Below, piece by piece: positions 40,137-49,889 of a DNA stretch of 57,495 bases. A program made the position numbers and the translations under genes. The number at the start of each line of letters is the position of its first letter. The first letter of the stretch is position 1. Below the pieces are notes generated by a model. That model made no database searches. It had not been told where the DNA came from and saw only the letters and a program-made list of their open reading frames with translations. The stretch lies in contig NZ_JAAKZV010000023.1 in NCBI RefSeq assembly GCF_011044975.1, positions 1-57,495 of the forward strand, given 5' to 3'. This DNA is from Streptomyces coryli. Lineage in GTDB: Bacteria > Actinomycetota > Actinomycetes > Streptomycetales > Streptomycetaceae.

Positions 40137-41282
40137 CCGAGGTGCGACCCGAGCACCCTGCCGACCCGCGAGCCCCGGAGGCGGATCCGCGCTACCGGGT
40201 GCAGCGCGATGTGCCGGGCCCCCGAGCCGGCGCGGACGGCGGCGACTCGGCCCACCGCGGCTTCCCGGACACGGGCGCGCTGGAGCAGGCGGTGGAGCAC
40301 CTCGCGGACCCGCTCAGCGACCCGCTGCCCGGGCCGCACGGCGGCGGGACGGCTCCGGAGGCTGCCGGGCCGGCCCCGACCGCCGCGACGTCGGCGTGGT
40401 TCCGCCCCCACCTCGTACGCCGAGGGCAGCGGTTACACCTCGACCGCCCCGATTCCCGTCGTCGACGAGGCCGCCCTCGCGGGCGCCGTGGTCGACCTCG
40501 GACCCGAACCCGTCGAAGAAGAGCCCGCCCCCGCCCCCGCCCGTACCGGAGCCGGCGGCCGGGCCGCTCGGCGGAAGGCGGCCACCCGCAAGGCCAAGCA
40601 GCGGCGCAGCGCCGTCGCCAGCCACGTCATAGGCGAGGCCTTCATCACCATCGGCGTGCTGATGCTGCTCTTCGTCGCGTATCAGCTGTGGTGGACCAAC
40701 GTGCTCGCCGGCAAGCAGGCCGGCGGCGAGAGCGACCGGCTGCAGAAGCAGTGGGAGCAGGGCGGCGGCGATCCCGACCGCAAGGCGGGGAGCTTCGAGC
40801 CCGGCGAGGGCTTCGCGATCATGTACATCCCGAAGCTCGATGTGAAGGTGCCGATCGCCGAGGGGATCGACAAGCACAAGGTCCTCGACCGCGGCATGGT
40901 CGGCCACTACGACAAGACGCCGCTGAAGACCGCGATGCCCTGGGACAAGAAGGGCAACTTCGCGGTGGCCGGGCACCGCAACACCCACGGCGAGCCGTTC
41001 CGGTACATCAACAAGCTCGATCCCGGTGACCCGGTTGTCGTAGAGACGAAGGACAAGTTCTACGTCTACAAGGTCGCCAGCACCCTCCCGTCCACGTCGC
41101 CGTCAAATACGGGAGTGATCAATCCCGTTCCGGACGACTCCGGCTTCACCAAGCCGGGCCGGTACGTGACGCTGACCACCTGCACGCCGGAATTCACCAG
41201 CAAGTACCGGCTGATCGTGTGGGGCAAGATGGTGGAGGAGCGTCCGCGCAGCAAGGGCAAGCCGGATGCGCTGGTGAAATGA
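40133..41282 (+). pseudogene. Class E sortase with an apparent 1-bp frameshift (second of three)
   Basis: GTG 40133 overlaps the pabA stop and opens a Pro/Asp/Gly-rich N terminus (MTEVRPEHPADPRAPEAD) that runs out at a C5 run (40405-40409). The rest continues in another frame: YAEGSGYTSTAPIPVVDEAA, a basic stretch, a membrane segment and an intact sortase domain with catalytic His (codon 40974), Cys (41181) and Arg (41208). Removing one C joins the two parts smoothly (WFRPTSYAEG). The open catalytic frame extends from 40209. The gene is either truly frameshifted, with possible internal restart, or the base is a sequencing error. The third sortase is its closest neighbour in sequence. Confidence 0.75.
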
Positions 41283-41293
41283 GGGACCAACGC

Positions 41294-42040
41294 GTGACGG
41301 CGACGGAGTACGAGCAGGAGACGGGCAGCGGCGCCGGTGGCGGCCACCGGGCGCCGAAGCGCCGCGGCCGCGGGGTGCTCGCGACGGCGGTCGGCCTCTT
41401 CGGCGAGCTGCTGATCACCGCCGGCGTGCTCCTTGGCCTCTTCGTCGCGTACTCGCTGTGGTGGACCAACGTCCAGGCCGACCGCGAGGCGGGCAAGCAG
41501 GGCGACAAGCTGCGCGAGAACTGGGCCGACAAGCCCAGCGGCCCCGGCGCCCTGGACACCAAGGACGGCATCGGCTTCCTGCACGTACCGTCGATGAGCG
41601 GCAAGGACATCCTGGTCAAGAAGGGCACCAACCCCAAGGAGCTCAACGACGGGATCGCCGGCTACTACACCAAGCCGGTCAAGTCCGCGCTTCCCTGGGA
41701 CGACAAGGGCAACTTCTCGCTGGCCGCGCACCGCGACGGCCACGGCGCCAAGTTCCACAACATCCACAAGATCGAGGACGGCGACCCGGTCGTCTTCGAG
41801 ACCAAGGACAAGTGGTACGTCTACAAGGTCTTCGGCACGCTTCCGGAGACCTCGCGCTACAACACCGGCGTCATCGAGGACATCCCCAAGGGCTCGGGCA
41901 AGGACAAGGCGGGGCGCTACATCACCCTGACGACCTGCACCCCGATGTACACGTCGAAGCACCGCTTCATCGTGTGGGGCGAGCTGGTCCGTACGGAGAA
42001 GGTGGACGAGGACCGCACGCCGCCGCGGGAGCTGCGCTAG
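41294..42040 (+). CDS. Class E sortase (third of three)
   Basis: A 248-residue membrane transpeptidase. It has one membrane segment (about 37-57, then WWTNVQ). Catalytic residues are His146 (SLAAHRDGHG), Cys215 (LTTCTP) and Arg224 (SKHRF). GTG 41294 after GAGGG was chosen; ATG 41279, overlapping the previous stop, is also possible. It is more like the second sortase than the first (shared WWTNV and LPW-D-KGNF), consistent with tandem duplication. Confidence 0.92.
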   Translation: MTATEYEQETGSGAGGGHRAPKRRGRGVLATAVGLFGELLITAGVLLGLFVAYSLWWTNVQADREAGKQGDKLRENWADKPSGPGALDTKDGIGFLHVPSMSGKDILVKKGTNPKELNDGIAGYYTKPVKSALPWDDKGNFSLAAHRDGHGAKFHNIHKIEDGDPVVFETKDKWYVYKVFGTLPETSRYNTGVIEDIPKGSGKDKAGRYITLTTCTPMYTSKHRFIVWGELVRTEKVDEDRTPPRELR

Positions 42041-42062
42041 AGCCGGCAGCAGCGAGAACGAC

Positions 42063-42094
42063 TGAGGGGCCGCCCGGATCCGGGCGGCCCCTCA
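42063..42094. terminator. Perfect 32-bp palindromic terminator
   Basis: Arms 42063-42078 and 42079-42094 are exact reverse complements, between the convergent sortase and pknB genes. Confidence 0.82.
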
Positions 42095-42116
42095 CTGCGT
42101 CTTCTCCGCTACGGCG

Positions 42117-44075
42117 CTACGGGAAGATCCCGCCGTCGTCCTCCCCGCCGTCGCCGCCGCCCGGTGAGGTCACGACGGTGACCACCTGGTTCTTCTTGAT
42201 CGCGCTGTTCGGCGCCGGGTTGGTGGTGACCACCATCGAGTTGCCCTCGGTCGGGCCCTGGACCTTCACCTTCAGGCCGGCGCCGGTGAGGATCTGCCGG
42301 GCTTCGGAGAGGGTCTTGCCGGAGACGTCGGGGACCGTGGTGTCCTGCGGCGGGCGGGCGATCACGATGGTGACCGTGGCGCCCTCCTTGGCCTGCTGGC
42401 CGCCCGCGGGGTTCTGCCGGATGACGGAGTTCTCGACGTCCTCGGCCGACTCTTCGTCCTTGGTCGTGACGGTGAAGCCGGCTTCCTCCAGCTCCTTCTT
42501 CGCGGCCGGGGCGTCGTCGCCGGTGACGTCCGGCACATCGACCATCTTCTGCTCGGTGGAGACGGTGAGCGTGATGGTCGCGCCGTCGGGGGCCTTGCTG
42601 TTGCCGGTCGGGTTCTGGGCGGTCACCTGGCCCGGGGTGTCGGAGGCCGCACCGGTCTTCTTCTCGACCTTGAAGCCCTCGTCCTCTAGGGTCTCCTTGG
42701 CCGTCTCGAAGTCCTGGCCCATCACGCTCGGGACGACGATCTCCTTGGTGCCGGTGCAGACGGTGACGATGACCTCGTCGCCCTTCTTCACCTCGGTGCC
42801 GGAGGCCGGGCTCTGCTTGGTGACCTTGTTGACGTCGGCCTTGTCGCAGGTGCCGTTCTTGGCGTTCATGTCGAGCTCGGCCTTGTCGAGCTCGGCCTTG
42901 GCGCCGGCGCGGTTCATGCCCTCCACGTTCGGGACCGACACCTTGCCGTCCGTCGGGGTATCCCCGCCGAACAGCGACTTGCCGATGAAGATCGCGCCGA
43001 CCAGCACCAGGATGCCCGCCAGCACCAGCAGCAGCGTCGAAAGACCGCCGCCGCGCTTCGGCGGCGGCTGGCGCCGGGACGCGCGGCCCTCGTAGCCCAT
43101 GCCGCCGTCGTCGTCGCGGGTCGGCGGCAGCATCGAGGTGCGGTCGCCGTAGCCGCCCTGCGGGGACATCGCCTGGGTGGGGTGGTCGCCGCCGTAGCCG
43201 ACCGCGCCCATGGCGGCCGTGGCCGCCGCGACCGGGGCGCCGTCGAGGCAGGCGTCGATGTCGGCGCGCATCTCGTCGGCGGACTGGTAGCGGTAGTCCG
43301 GGTCCTTGGTCAGCGCCTTCATCACGATGGCGTCCATTTCCGGAGTGATCTCCGGGTCGTAGACGCTGGGCGGCTGCGCTTCCTCGCGGACGTGCTGATA
43401 CGCCACCGCCACCGGGGAGTCGCCGACGAACGGCGGCCGGTTGGTCAGCAGCTCGTAGATCAGGCAGCCGGTGGAGTACAGGTCGGACCGGGCGTCGACC
43501 TGCTCGCCCTTGGCCTGCTCGGGCGACAGATACTGCGCGGTGCCGATGACCGCCGCGGTCTGCGTCATCGTGACGCCGGCGTCGCCCATCGCGCGGGCGA
43601 TGCCGAAGTCCATCACCTTGACCTGGCCGGTGCGCGTCAGCATGACGTTCGCCGGCTTGATGTCGCGGTGCACGATGCCGTTGCGGTGGGAGTACTCCAG
43701 CGCCTGCAGGATGCCGGTGGTCATCTCCATGGCGCGCTCGGGCAGCAGCTTGCGGCCGGAGTGCAGCAGCTCTCTGAGGGTCGAGCCGTCCACGTACTCC
43801 ATCACGATGTACGGGATGGAGACGCCGTCGATGTAGTCCTCGCCGGTGTCGTAGACAGCGACGATGGCCGGGTGGTTCAGCGAGGCCGCGGACTGGGCCT
43901 CGCGGCGGAAGCGGGCCTGGAAGGACGGGTCGCGGGCCATGTCGGCGCGCAGCGTCTTCACGGCCACGGTACGTCCCAGGCGGGTGTCGTGGGCGAGGTA
44001 GACCTCGGCCATGCCGCCGCGGCCGAGCACCTGGCCCAGCTCGTACCGGCCGCCTAGGCGACGCGGCTCATCCAT
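42117..44075 (-). CDS. pknB: PASTA-domain Ser/Thr protein kinase PknB
   Basis: A 652-residue kinase. Residues Lys40, Asp138 (HRDIKPAN), Asp156 (DFG) and activation-loop Thr171/Thr173 are present, with spacing matching mycobacterial PknB. A juxtamembrane linker, a membrane segment (~346-366) and four extracellular PASTA domains follow; these bind muropeptides or lipid II in this family. ATG 44075 (MDEPRRLGGRYEL) has GGAGAGAG just upstream; an upstream frame extension is not coding-like. It is the last gene of the fhaA-fhaB-pstP-ftsW-pbpA-pknB operon, with a 184-bp gap before it that may hold its own promoter. Confidence 0.96.
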   Translation of the reverse strand: MDEPRRLGGRYELGQVLGRGGMAEVYLAHDTRLGRTVAVKTLRADMARDPSFQARFRREAQSAASLNHPAIVAVYDTGEDYIDGVSIPYIVMEYVDGSTLRELLHSGRKLLPERAMEMTTGILQALEYSHRNGIVHRDIKPANVMLTRTGQVKVMDFGIARAMGDAGVTMTQTAAVIGTAQYLSPEQAKGEQVDARSDLYSTGCLIYELLTNRPPFVGDSPVAVAYQHVREEAQPPSVYDPEITPEMDAIVMKALTKDPDYRYQSADEMRADIDACLDGAPVAAATAAMGAVGYGGDHPTQAMSPQGGYGDRTSMLPPTRDDDGGMGYEGRASRRQPPPKRGGGLSTLLLVLAGILVLVGAIFIGKSLFGGDTPTDGKVSVPNVEGMNRAGAKAELDKAELDMNAKNGTCDKADVNKVTKQSPASGTEVKKGDEVIVTVCTGTKEIVVPSVMGQDFETAKETLEDEGFKVEKKTGAASDTPGQVTAQNPTGNSKAPDGATITLTVSTEQKMVDVPDVTGDDAPAAKKELEEAGFTVTTKDEESAEDVENSVIRQNPAGGQQAKEGATVTIVIARPPQDTTVPDVSGKTLSEARQILTGAGLKVKVQGPTEGNSMVVTTNPAPNSAIKKNQVVTVVTSPGGGDGGEDDGGIFP

Positions 44076-44259
44076 AGCTCTCTCTCCAGCCTCTGACTCT
44101 TGCGCGGCCGCGGCTCGCTCCGGCCTGATGGCAGTCTGCTGCTCGGCATACCGTACCCGCCGTGGATGGCGCCCCCGGAACATCGGCCACCGCCGATATC
44201 CGACCGGTATGGCGCTGTTCCAAGACCATGACAGACCGCCCGGGTACCCAGCCAGAAAC

Positions 44260-45717
44260 CTACTTGCCCAGGACCGCCTGCATCACGCTCTTGGCGATGG
44301 GGGCGGCCAGGCCGCCGCCGGAGATGTCGTCGCGGTTGGCTGCCTGGTCCGATTCGATGACGACTGCTACGGCGACCTTCTTGCCGTCGGAGTCCTTGGC
44401 GTAGGAGATGAACCAGGCGTACGGGTTCAGCTTGTTGTTCTCGCCGTGCTGGGCGGTACCGGTCTTGCCACCGACCGTCATGCCCGGGATCCGGGCGTTG
44501 GTGCCGGTGCCGGCGGAGACCACGTTCTCCATCATGTCCTGCAGGTCGCGGGCGTGGTCCTCGGACATCGGCTCGCCGTACTCCTCCGGGTCCGCCTGCT
44601 CGACCACGTTGAGGTTCGGGGCGCGCAGCTCCTCGACCATGTACGGCTTCATCAGCTTGCCGTCGTTGGCGACGGACGAGGCGACCATGGCCATCTGCAG
44701 CGGGGTGGCGGTGACGGACGCCTGGCCGATGCCGCCCATGGCGTTCTGCGGCTTGTCCATCTCCGGGTAGAGGCTCTCGGCGGCACGCACCGGGGTGTCG
44801 ACCTCGGCATCGTTGAAGCCGAACTTCGCGGCGTAGTTCCGCATCTCCTCGTTGCCGATCTGGTTGCTCAGATTGGCGTAGACCGTGTTGCAGGACCACT
44901 GGAGCGCGACCTTGAGGCTGGCGTTCTCGCACGGGTGGTTGCCGTCGTTGCCGAGGGTGTCGCTGGACAGCGGCAGCTTGAACGGGTCAGGGGAGTTCGT
45001 CTTCGCGTTGATGTCGTCGATCTTGCCGCTCTCCAGCGCCGCCGCCGACGTGACGACCTTGAAGGTCGAGCCGGGCGGGTAGCTCTCCTTCAGCGCCCGG
45101 TTCAGCATCGGCTTGTCCTTGTCCTTGTTGAGCTTCGTCCAGCGCTCGGAGTCCTTCTCGGAGTTTCCGGAGAACTCGGACGGGTCGTAGGACGGCGTCG
45201 ACGCCAGCGCCTTGATGGCGCCGGTGGACGGGTCGAGGGCGACGACGGCGCCCTTGCGGTTGCCGAGGCCCTCGAAGGCGGCCTTCTGCGCCTTGGCGTC
45301 CAGCGAGGTGACGACGTCGCCGCCCTGCTGGTCCTTGCCGGTCAGCATGTCGATGGTGCGGTTGAAGAACAGCCGGTCGTCGGTGCCGGTGAGGATGCCG
45401 TCGTTGAGCTTCTCCAGCTGGTTGGCGCCGAAGGCCTGGGAGGCGTAGCCGGTGACGGGCGACCACATCGGGCCGTCGGTGTACGTGCGCTTGTACTCGA
45501 AGTCGCTGTCGGTGGTCTTCGTCGAGCCGGTGATCGGCTTGCCGTCGACGATGATGTTGCCGCGCGGCTGGCTGTAGCGCTCGATGGAGACCCGGCGGTT
45601 CTTGTCGTCCGTACGCAGCTCGTCGGCCTGGACGAACTGGACCCAGTTGACGCGGACCAGCAGCGCCATGACCAGCAGGCCGCAGAAAATGGCTACTCGG
45701 CGGAGAGGCTTGTTCAT
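44260..45717 (-). CDS. pbpA: Class B penicillin-binding protein PbpA
   Basis: A 485-residue transpeptidase. An N-terminal membrane segment (~7-24) precedes the dimerisation region and the transpeptidase domain with Ser217-Thr-Phe-Lys220 (PPGSTFK), SCN and KTGTAQ motifs. It is the transpeptidase partner of the SEDS glycosyltransferase encoded immediately upstream. ATG 45717 overlaps the ftsW/rodA stop (ATGA). Confidence 0.95.
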   Translation of the reverse strand: MNKPLRRVAIFCGLLVMALLVRVNWVQFVQADELRTDDKNRRVSIERYSQPRGNIIVDGKPITGSTKTTDSDFEYKRTYTDGPMWSPVTGYASQAFGANQLEKLNDGILTGTDDRLFFNRTIDMLTGKDQQGGDVVTSLDAKAQKAAFEGLGNRKGAVVALDPSTGAIKALASTPSYDPSEFSGNSEKDSERWTKLNKDKDKPMLNRALKESYPPGSTFKVVTSAAALESGKIDDINAKTNSPDPFKLPLSSDTLGNDGNHPCENASLKVALQWSCNTVYANLSNQIGNEEMRNYAAKFGFNDAEVDTPVRAAESLYPEMDKPQNAMGGIGQASVTATPLQMAMVASSVANDGKLMKPYMVEELRAPNLNVVEQADPEEYGEPMSEDHARDLQDMMENVVSAGTGTNARIPGMTVGGKTGTAQHGENNKLNPYAWFISYAKDSDGKKVAVAVVIESDQAANRDDISGGGLAAPIAKSVMQAVLGK

Positions 45718-47114
45718 GAGGTACGGACCACCTGGGTCATCTCGGCGTCGGGGGACGGGGCCGGGGCAGGGGCCGGTCTGCGGGCGGTGTCGCTGATTCT
45801 GAGGAGGATCGCGACGAGTGCCCAGTTGGCGATGACGGAGGAGCCGCCCTGTGCGATGAACGGCAGGGCCTGGCCGGTGAGCGGGATGAGGCCCGTAACG
45901 CCGCCGATGACGACGAAGACCTGCAGCCCGAGGGCGCCGGCGAGGCCGACGGCGAGGAGCTTGCCGAACGGGTCGCGGGCGGCGAGTGCGGTGCGGATGC
46001 CGCGCTGCACGAGGAGCCCGTAGACCAGGATGATCGCCATGGAGCCGGCCAGGCCGAGCTCCTCGCCGATGGTGGCGAAGATGTAGTCGCTCTTGGCGGC
46101 GAAGCCGATGAGCCGGGAGAAGCCCTGGCCGAGGCCCGAACCGAGGACGCCGCCGGAGCCGAAGGCCCACATGGCCTGGGCGGGCTGGTCGGCGTTGCCG
46201 GTCTCGCGGACGGTCTTCATCGGGTCGAGCCAGTCCTCGACGCGGCTGTGCACATGCGGCTCGAAGGAGCCGACGACGACCGCGCCGACGATGGCGAGGG
46301 TGAGACCGAAGACGATCCAGCTGGTCCGCTCGGTGGCGACGTACAGCATGATCACGAAGAGGCCGAAGAACAGCAGCGAGGTGCCGAGATCGGTCTCGAA
46401 GACCAGGATCATCAGGGACATCGCCCAGATGACGAGGATCGGGCCGAGGTCGCGGCCGCGGGGGAGGTAAAGCCCCATGAAGCGGCGGGAGGCGAGCGCC
46501 AGGGCGTCGCGCTTGACCATCAGATACCCGGCGAAGAAGATCGCGATGACGATCTTCGCGAACTCACCGGGCTGCAGGGTGCCGACACCCGGGATCTGGA
46601 TCCAGATGCGCGCGCCGTAGACCGAGTGCCCGATGCCAGGGACGATCGGCATGATCAGCAGCACCAGCGCCACCATCATGGAGATGTACGTGTAGCGCTG
46701 GAGCACGCGGTGGTCCTTCAGGAAGACCAGCACGGCGACGAAGAGCGCCAGGCCGAGCGTGGACCACATCAGCTGGGTCGGGGCGGCCTTGGTGGAGCCC
46801 AGCGACGGCTCCAGGTCCAGGCGCCACATCAGCACCAGGCCCATGCCGTTGAGCAGCGTGGCCAGCGGCAGCATCAGCGGGTCGGCGTACGGCGCGAACT
46901 TCCGCACCACCAGGTGCGCGACCGCGGCGAGGCAGCCGAGCCCGGCGGCGTATCCGAAGACGCCTGCCGGAACGGTTCCCTCTTTGGCGAGGCCGACGTT
47001 GATGTACGCGAAGATCGGGATCGCGACGGCGAAGATCAGCATCAGCAGCTCGGTGTTCCGCCTGCTGGGCAGGGAGCCGGAGCTGATGGTGGATGTATGT
47101 GTGCTGCTGCTCAT
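45714..47114 (-). CDS. SEDS-family peptidoglycan polymerase (FtsW/RodA)
   Basis: A 466-residue membrane protein with about 12 hydrophobic segments. Family motifs are visible: GIGHSVYGARIWIQIPGVGTLQPGEFAKI, FETDLGTSLLFFG and LPFIAQGGSSVIANW. It polymerises glycan strands from lipid II with PbpA. Whether it should be called FtsW or RodA cannot be settled here; position in this operon suggests the RodA-like protein of actinobacteria. ATG 47114; an in-frame GTG at 47177 would overlap pstP. Confidence 0.93.
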   Translation of the reverse strand: MSSSTHTSTISSGSLPSRRNTELLMLIFAVAIPIFAYINVGLAKEGTVPAGVFGYAAGLGCLAAVAHLVVRKFAPYADPLMLPLATLLNGMGLVLMWRLDLEPSLGSTKAAPTQLMWSTLGLALFVAVLVFLKDHRVLQRYTYISMMVALVLLIMPIVPGIGHSVYGARIWIQIPGVGTLQPGEFAKIVIAIFFAGYLMVKRDALALASRRFMGLYLPRGRDLGPILVIWAMSLMILVFETDLGTSLLFFGLFVIMLYVATERTSWIVFGLTLAIVGAVVVGSFEPHVHSRVEDWLDPMKTVRETGNADQPAQAMWAFGSGGVLGSGLGQGFSRLIGFAAKSDYIFATIGEELGLAGSMAIILVYGLLVQRGIRTALAARDPFGKLLAVGLAGALGLQVFVVIGGVTGLIPLTGQALPFIAQGGSSVIANWALVAILLRISDTARRPAPAPAPSPDAEMTQVVRTS

Positions 47115-47136
47115 AAGTGGACTGGGCCCTCCGGGG

Positions 47137-48537
47137 TCAAGACTTCGGGCACTGCCCGGCGAGCTTCTGCTGCTCATCGGTCAGCTCGGGGCCCTTCTTG
47201 TCCTCGCTGCGGGCGTGCTCCGCGAGGATCTTGCAGACCTCGGCCTGCTTGCCGAGGTCGCTGACCTTCTCCTGGGCCTGGGTGAGGTCGCCGACGGTGA
47301 TGGCGTCCTCGACCTGCTTCTGCTGATAGGTCGGCAGGTACTTGAGTTCGATGTCGGGGTGGTCCTCGGAGACGTCCGACAGGTTGATCCAGGCGAGCTT
47401 CTGGTCCAGGCCCTGGTAGACCGCCACATGCTTGCCGTTGGCGCCCACGTAGTACTGGTCCTGGGTCCACTCGTAGCCCTTGTACGCGCCGAAGCCGAGC
47501 CCGCCCGCGATCACCGCGATGATCAGCCCGCGCTTGAGCCACTTGTAGCGCGCCGGTGGCTTGACGAAGTCCTCGTCGTTGTAGCCCAGCCCGTACGGAT
47601 CGGCCTCACCGGGGGCCGGCGGGCCGAAGCCGCCGCCCTGCGGCGGGACCGGGCGGCCGAGCTGGCTGGCGCGGGCCGCAGGGGTGGACGGGCCCTCCTG
47701 CAGCTGCTGCTGGTTCTCGGCGACGGCGCCCACGACGACCGGGGTGTCGTTGAGCTGCCCGGCGAGGGTGTCGTTGTCGTCGACGTCGACGACGTCGGCG
47801 ATGATCACCGTGATGTTGTCGGGGCCGCCGCCGCGCAGCGCGAGCTGGATCAGCTCCTGCACGGTCTCGTGCGGGCCCTGGTAGCTGGCGAGGGTGTCCT
47901 CGATGGTCTGGTCGGTCACGACGGACGAGAGCCCGTCGGAGCAGATCAGATAACGGTCGCCGGCCCGCACCTCGCGGATGGACAGGTCCGGCTCGACGTG
48001 GTCGCCGGAGCCGAGGGCCCGCATCAGCAGCGACCGCTGCGGGTGCGTGGTGGCCTCTTCCTCCGTAATCCGGCCCTCGTCGACAAGGCGCTGCACCCAG
48101 GTGTGGTCCTGCGTGATCTGGGTCAGCTGCCCGTCGCGCAGCAGATAAGCCCGCGAGTCGCCTACGTGCACGAGCCCGAGCCGCTGTCCGGTCCACAGCA
48201 GGGCGGTGAGCGTGGTGCCCATGCCCTCGAGCTGCGGGTCCTCCTCGACCATGTCGCGGAGCTGGTCGTTCGCCCGCTCCACGGCGGTGCCGAGGGACGT
48301 CAGGATGTCGGAGCCCGGGATGTCCTCGTCGAGCTGGACGATCGTGGAGATCACCTCGGACGAGGCGACCTCGCCGGCCGCCTGTCCGCCCATGCCGTCG
48401 GCGACCGCGAGCAGTCGCGGTCCGGCGTATCCCGAGTCCTCGTTGTGCTCGCGGATCATGCCGTCGTGGGATCCGGCCGCAAAGCGCAGGGAAAGGCTCA
48501 TGCGCACCTCGCCCGTCGGCTCCGGGTACATCCGCAT
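47137..48537 (-). CDS. pstP: PP2C-family Ser/Thr phosphatase PstP
   Basis: A 466-residue metal-dependent phosphatase opposing PknB-type kinases. PP2C motifs: REHNEDSGY, VADGMGG, GMGTTLTAL, VGDSRAYLL, LICSDGLSSVV and GGPDNITVI. A cytosolic linker, one membrane segment (~340-358) and an extracytoplasmic C-terminal domain follow. ATG 48537 has GGAGGG at a good distance; a GTG at 48546 is too close to it. Confidence 0.95.
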   Translation of the reverse strand: MRMYPEPTGEVRMSLSLRFAAGSHDGMIREHNEDSGYAGPRLLAVADGMGGQAAGEVASSEVISTIVQLDEDIPGSDILTSLGTAVERANDQLRDMVEEDPQLEGMGTTLTALLWTGQRLGLVHVGDSRAYLLRDGQLTQITQDHTWVQRLVDEGRITEEEATTHPQRSLLMRALGSGDHVEPDLSIREVRAGDRYLICSDGLSSVVTDQTIEDTLASYQGPHETVQELIQLALRGGGPDNITVIIADVVDVDDNDTLAGQLNDTPVVVGAVAENQQQLQEGPSTPAARASQLGRPVPPQGGGFGPPAPGEADPYGLGYNDEDFVKPPARYKWLKRGLIIAVIAGGLGFGAYKGYEWTQDQYYVGANGKHVAVYQGLDQKLAWINLSDVSEDHPDIELKYLPTYQQKQVEDAITVGDLTQAQEKVSDLGKQAEVCKILAEHARSEDKKGPELTDEQQKLAGQCPKS

Positions 48538-48565
48538 GGTGCCCACCCTCCGGTCATGGTCAGTC

Positions 48566-49066
48566 TTACTTCCGCAGCTCGATGACGGTCTTGCCGATTC
48601 TGATCGGCGTGCCCGGCGCCAGCGGCTGCGGGGTCGTCAGTCGGGTCCGGTCGAGATACGTGCCGTTCGTGGACCCGAGGTCCTCGACGATCCAGCGGCC
48701 GCTCTGGTCCGGATAGATCCTGGCATGCCGCGAGGACGCGTAGTCGTCGTCCAGCACGATCGTCGAATCATGTGCCCGTCCGAGGGTGATGGTCTGCCCC
48801 TGGAGGCTGACGGTCGTACCCGTGAGCGAGCCCTCGGTGATGACGAGCTTGGTGGGCGCACCCCGCGAGGCGCGGCGGCCGCGGTCGCGCTGCGGCGCCT
48901 GCTGGGCGGCCTGCTGCGGTGCCTGGCGCGGCTGGGCGCGGCCGGCCCGCTGGGTCACCCGGGTGCCGAACAGGTCGCTGCGGATGACCTGGACGGCCAC
49001 GATGACGAACAGCCACAGTACGGCGAGGAACCCCAGCCGCATGACCGTGAGGGTCAGCTCTGACAT
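48566..49066 (-). CDS. fhaB: FHA-domain protein FhaB
   Basis: A 166-residue protein. It has one N-terminal membrane segment (~8-28), a Gln/Arg-rich linker and a C-terminal FHA domain that binds phosphothreonine (ITLGRAHDSTIVLDDDYASS, then RHARI and STNGTYLDRTRL). It sits between fhaA and pstP. In mycobacteria the equivalent protein recruits kinase targets in cell division. ATG 49066. Confidence 0.94.
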   Translation of the reverse strand: MSELTLTVMRLGFLAVLWLFVIVAVQVIRSDLFGTRVTQRAGRAQPRQAPQQAAQQAPQRDRGRRASRGAPTKLVITEGSLTGTTVSLQGQTITLGRAHDSTIVLDDDYASSRHARIYPDQSGRWIVEDLGSTNGTYLDRTRLTTPQPLAPGTPIRIGKTVIELRK

Positions 49067-49076
49067 CGGCTGCTCT

Positions 49077-49889
49077 TCACCCTTCGGCTTGCCGGTAAAT
49101 GACGGTGGTGCTCCCCACGACGATGCGGGAGCCGTCGCGGAGCGTAGCGCGGGTGGTGTGCTGCCCGTCCACCACGATGCCGTTTGTGGATCCGAGGTCC
49201 TGCACCGCGGCGCCGCCGTCGGAAGCGCGGATTTCGCAGTGCCGCCGGGAAACTCCGGGGTCATCGATGCGTACGTCGGCCTCGGTGGAGCGGCCGAGAA
49301 CGAGCGAGTTCCCGGCGATCTGGTGACGAACGCCATTGATCTCGACCCAGCGGCGGGCCTGCCCGGCGGGGGCCCCGCGGCCGCCGCCCGGCGGGGGCGC
49401 GGAGGGCATCGCGGGCGGCTGCTGGGGCTGTGCCGGGGCGCCCGCCCCGTAGCCGCCGTAACCGCCGCCGCGGGGCGCGGCTCCTGCCTGCTGGGCCTGC
49501 GGGGCCTGGGAGTGGCTGCCCGCCAAGGTGCGGCTGCGCACCCGGTACAGGCCGGTGTCGAGGTCCTCGGCCTTCTCCAGGTGAACCTTTATCGGCCCCA
49601 TGAAGGTGTAGCGCTGCTGCTGGGCGTAGTCCCTGACCATGCTCGCGAGCTCCTGGCCGAGCTGGCCGGAGTACGGGGCGAGGCGGTCGTAGTCGGGCGC
49701 CGACAGCTCGACGATGAAGTCGTTGGGGACGACGGTGCGCTCGCGGTTCCAGATGGTGGCGTTGTTGTCGCACTCGCGCTGCAGCGCTCCTGCGATCTCG
49801 ACCGGCTGCACCTCGGACTTGAACACCTTGGCGAAGGTGCCGTTCACGAGACCCTCGAGCCGCTGCTCAAACTTCTTCAGTACTCCCAC
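49077..49889 (-). CDS. fhaA: FHA-domain protein FhaA (DUF3662 + FHA)
   Basis: A 270-residue cytosolic protein. The N-terminal DUF3662 domain (VLKKFEQRLEGLVNGTFAKV, then FKSEVQPVEIAGAL) runs to about residue 115; a Gly/Pro/Gln linker follows; the FHA domain (SLVLGRSTEADVRI, SRRHCEI, STNGIVVDG) ends the protein. GTG 49889 has an ideal ribosome-binding site (GGAAGGAGGTG). In mycobacteria FhaA binds the phosphorylated pseudokinase of MurJ. It is the first gene of the envelope operon. Confidence 0.95.
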   Translation of the reverse strand: MGVLKKFEQRLEGLVNGTFAKVFKSEVQPVEIAGALQRECDNNATIWNRERTVVPNDFIVELSAPDYDRLAPYSGQLGQELASMVRDYAQQQRYTFMGPIKVHLEKAEDLDTGLYRVRSRTLAGSHSQAPQAQQAGAAPRGGGYGGYGAGAPAQPQQPPAMPSAPPPGGGRGAPAGQARRWVEINGVRHQIAGNSLVLGRSTEADVRIDDPGVSRRHCEIRASDGGAAVQDLGSTNGIVVDGQHTTRATLRDGSRIVVGSTTVIYRQAEG

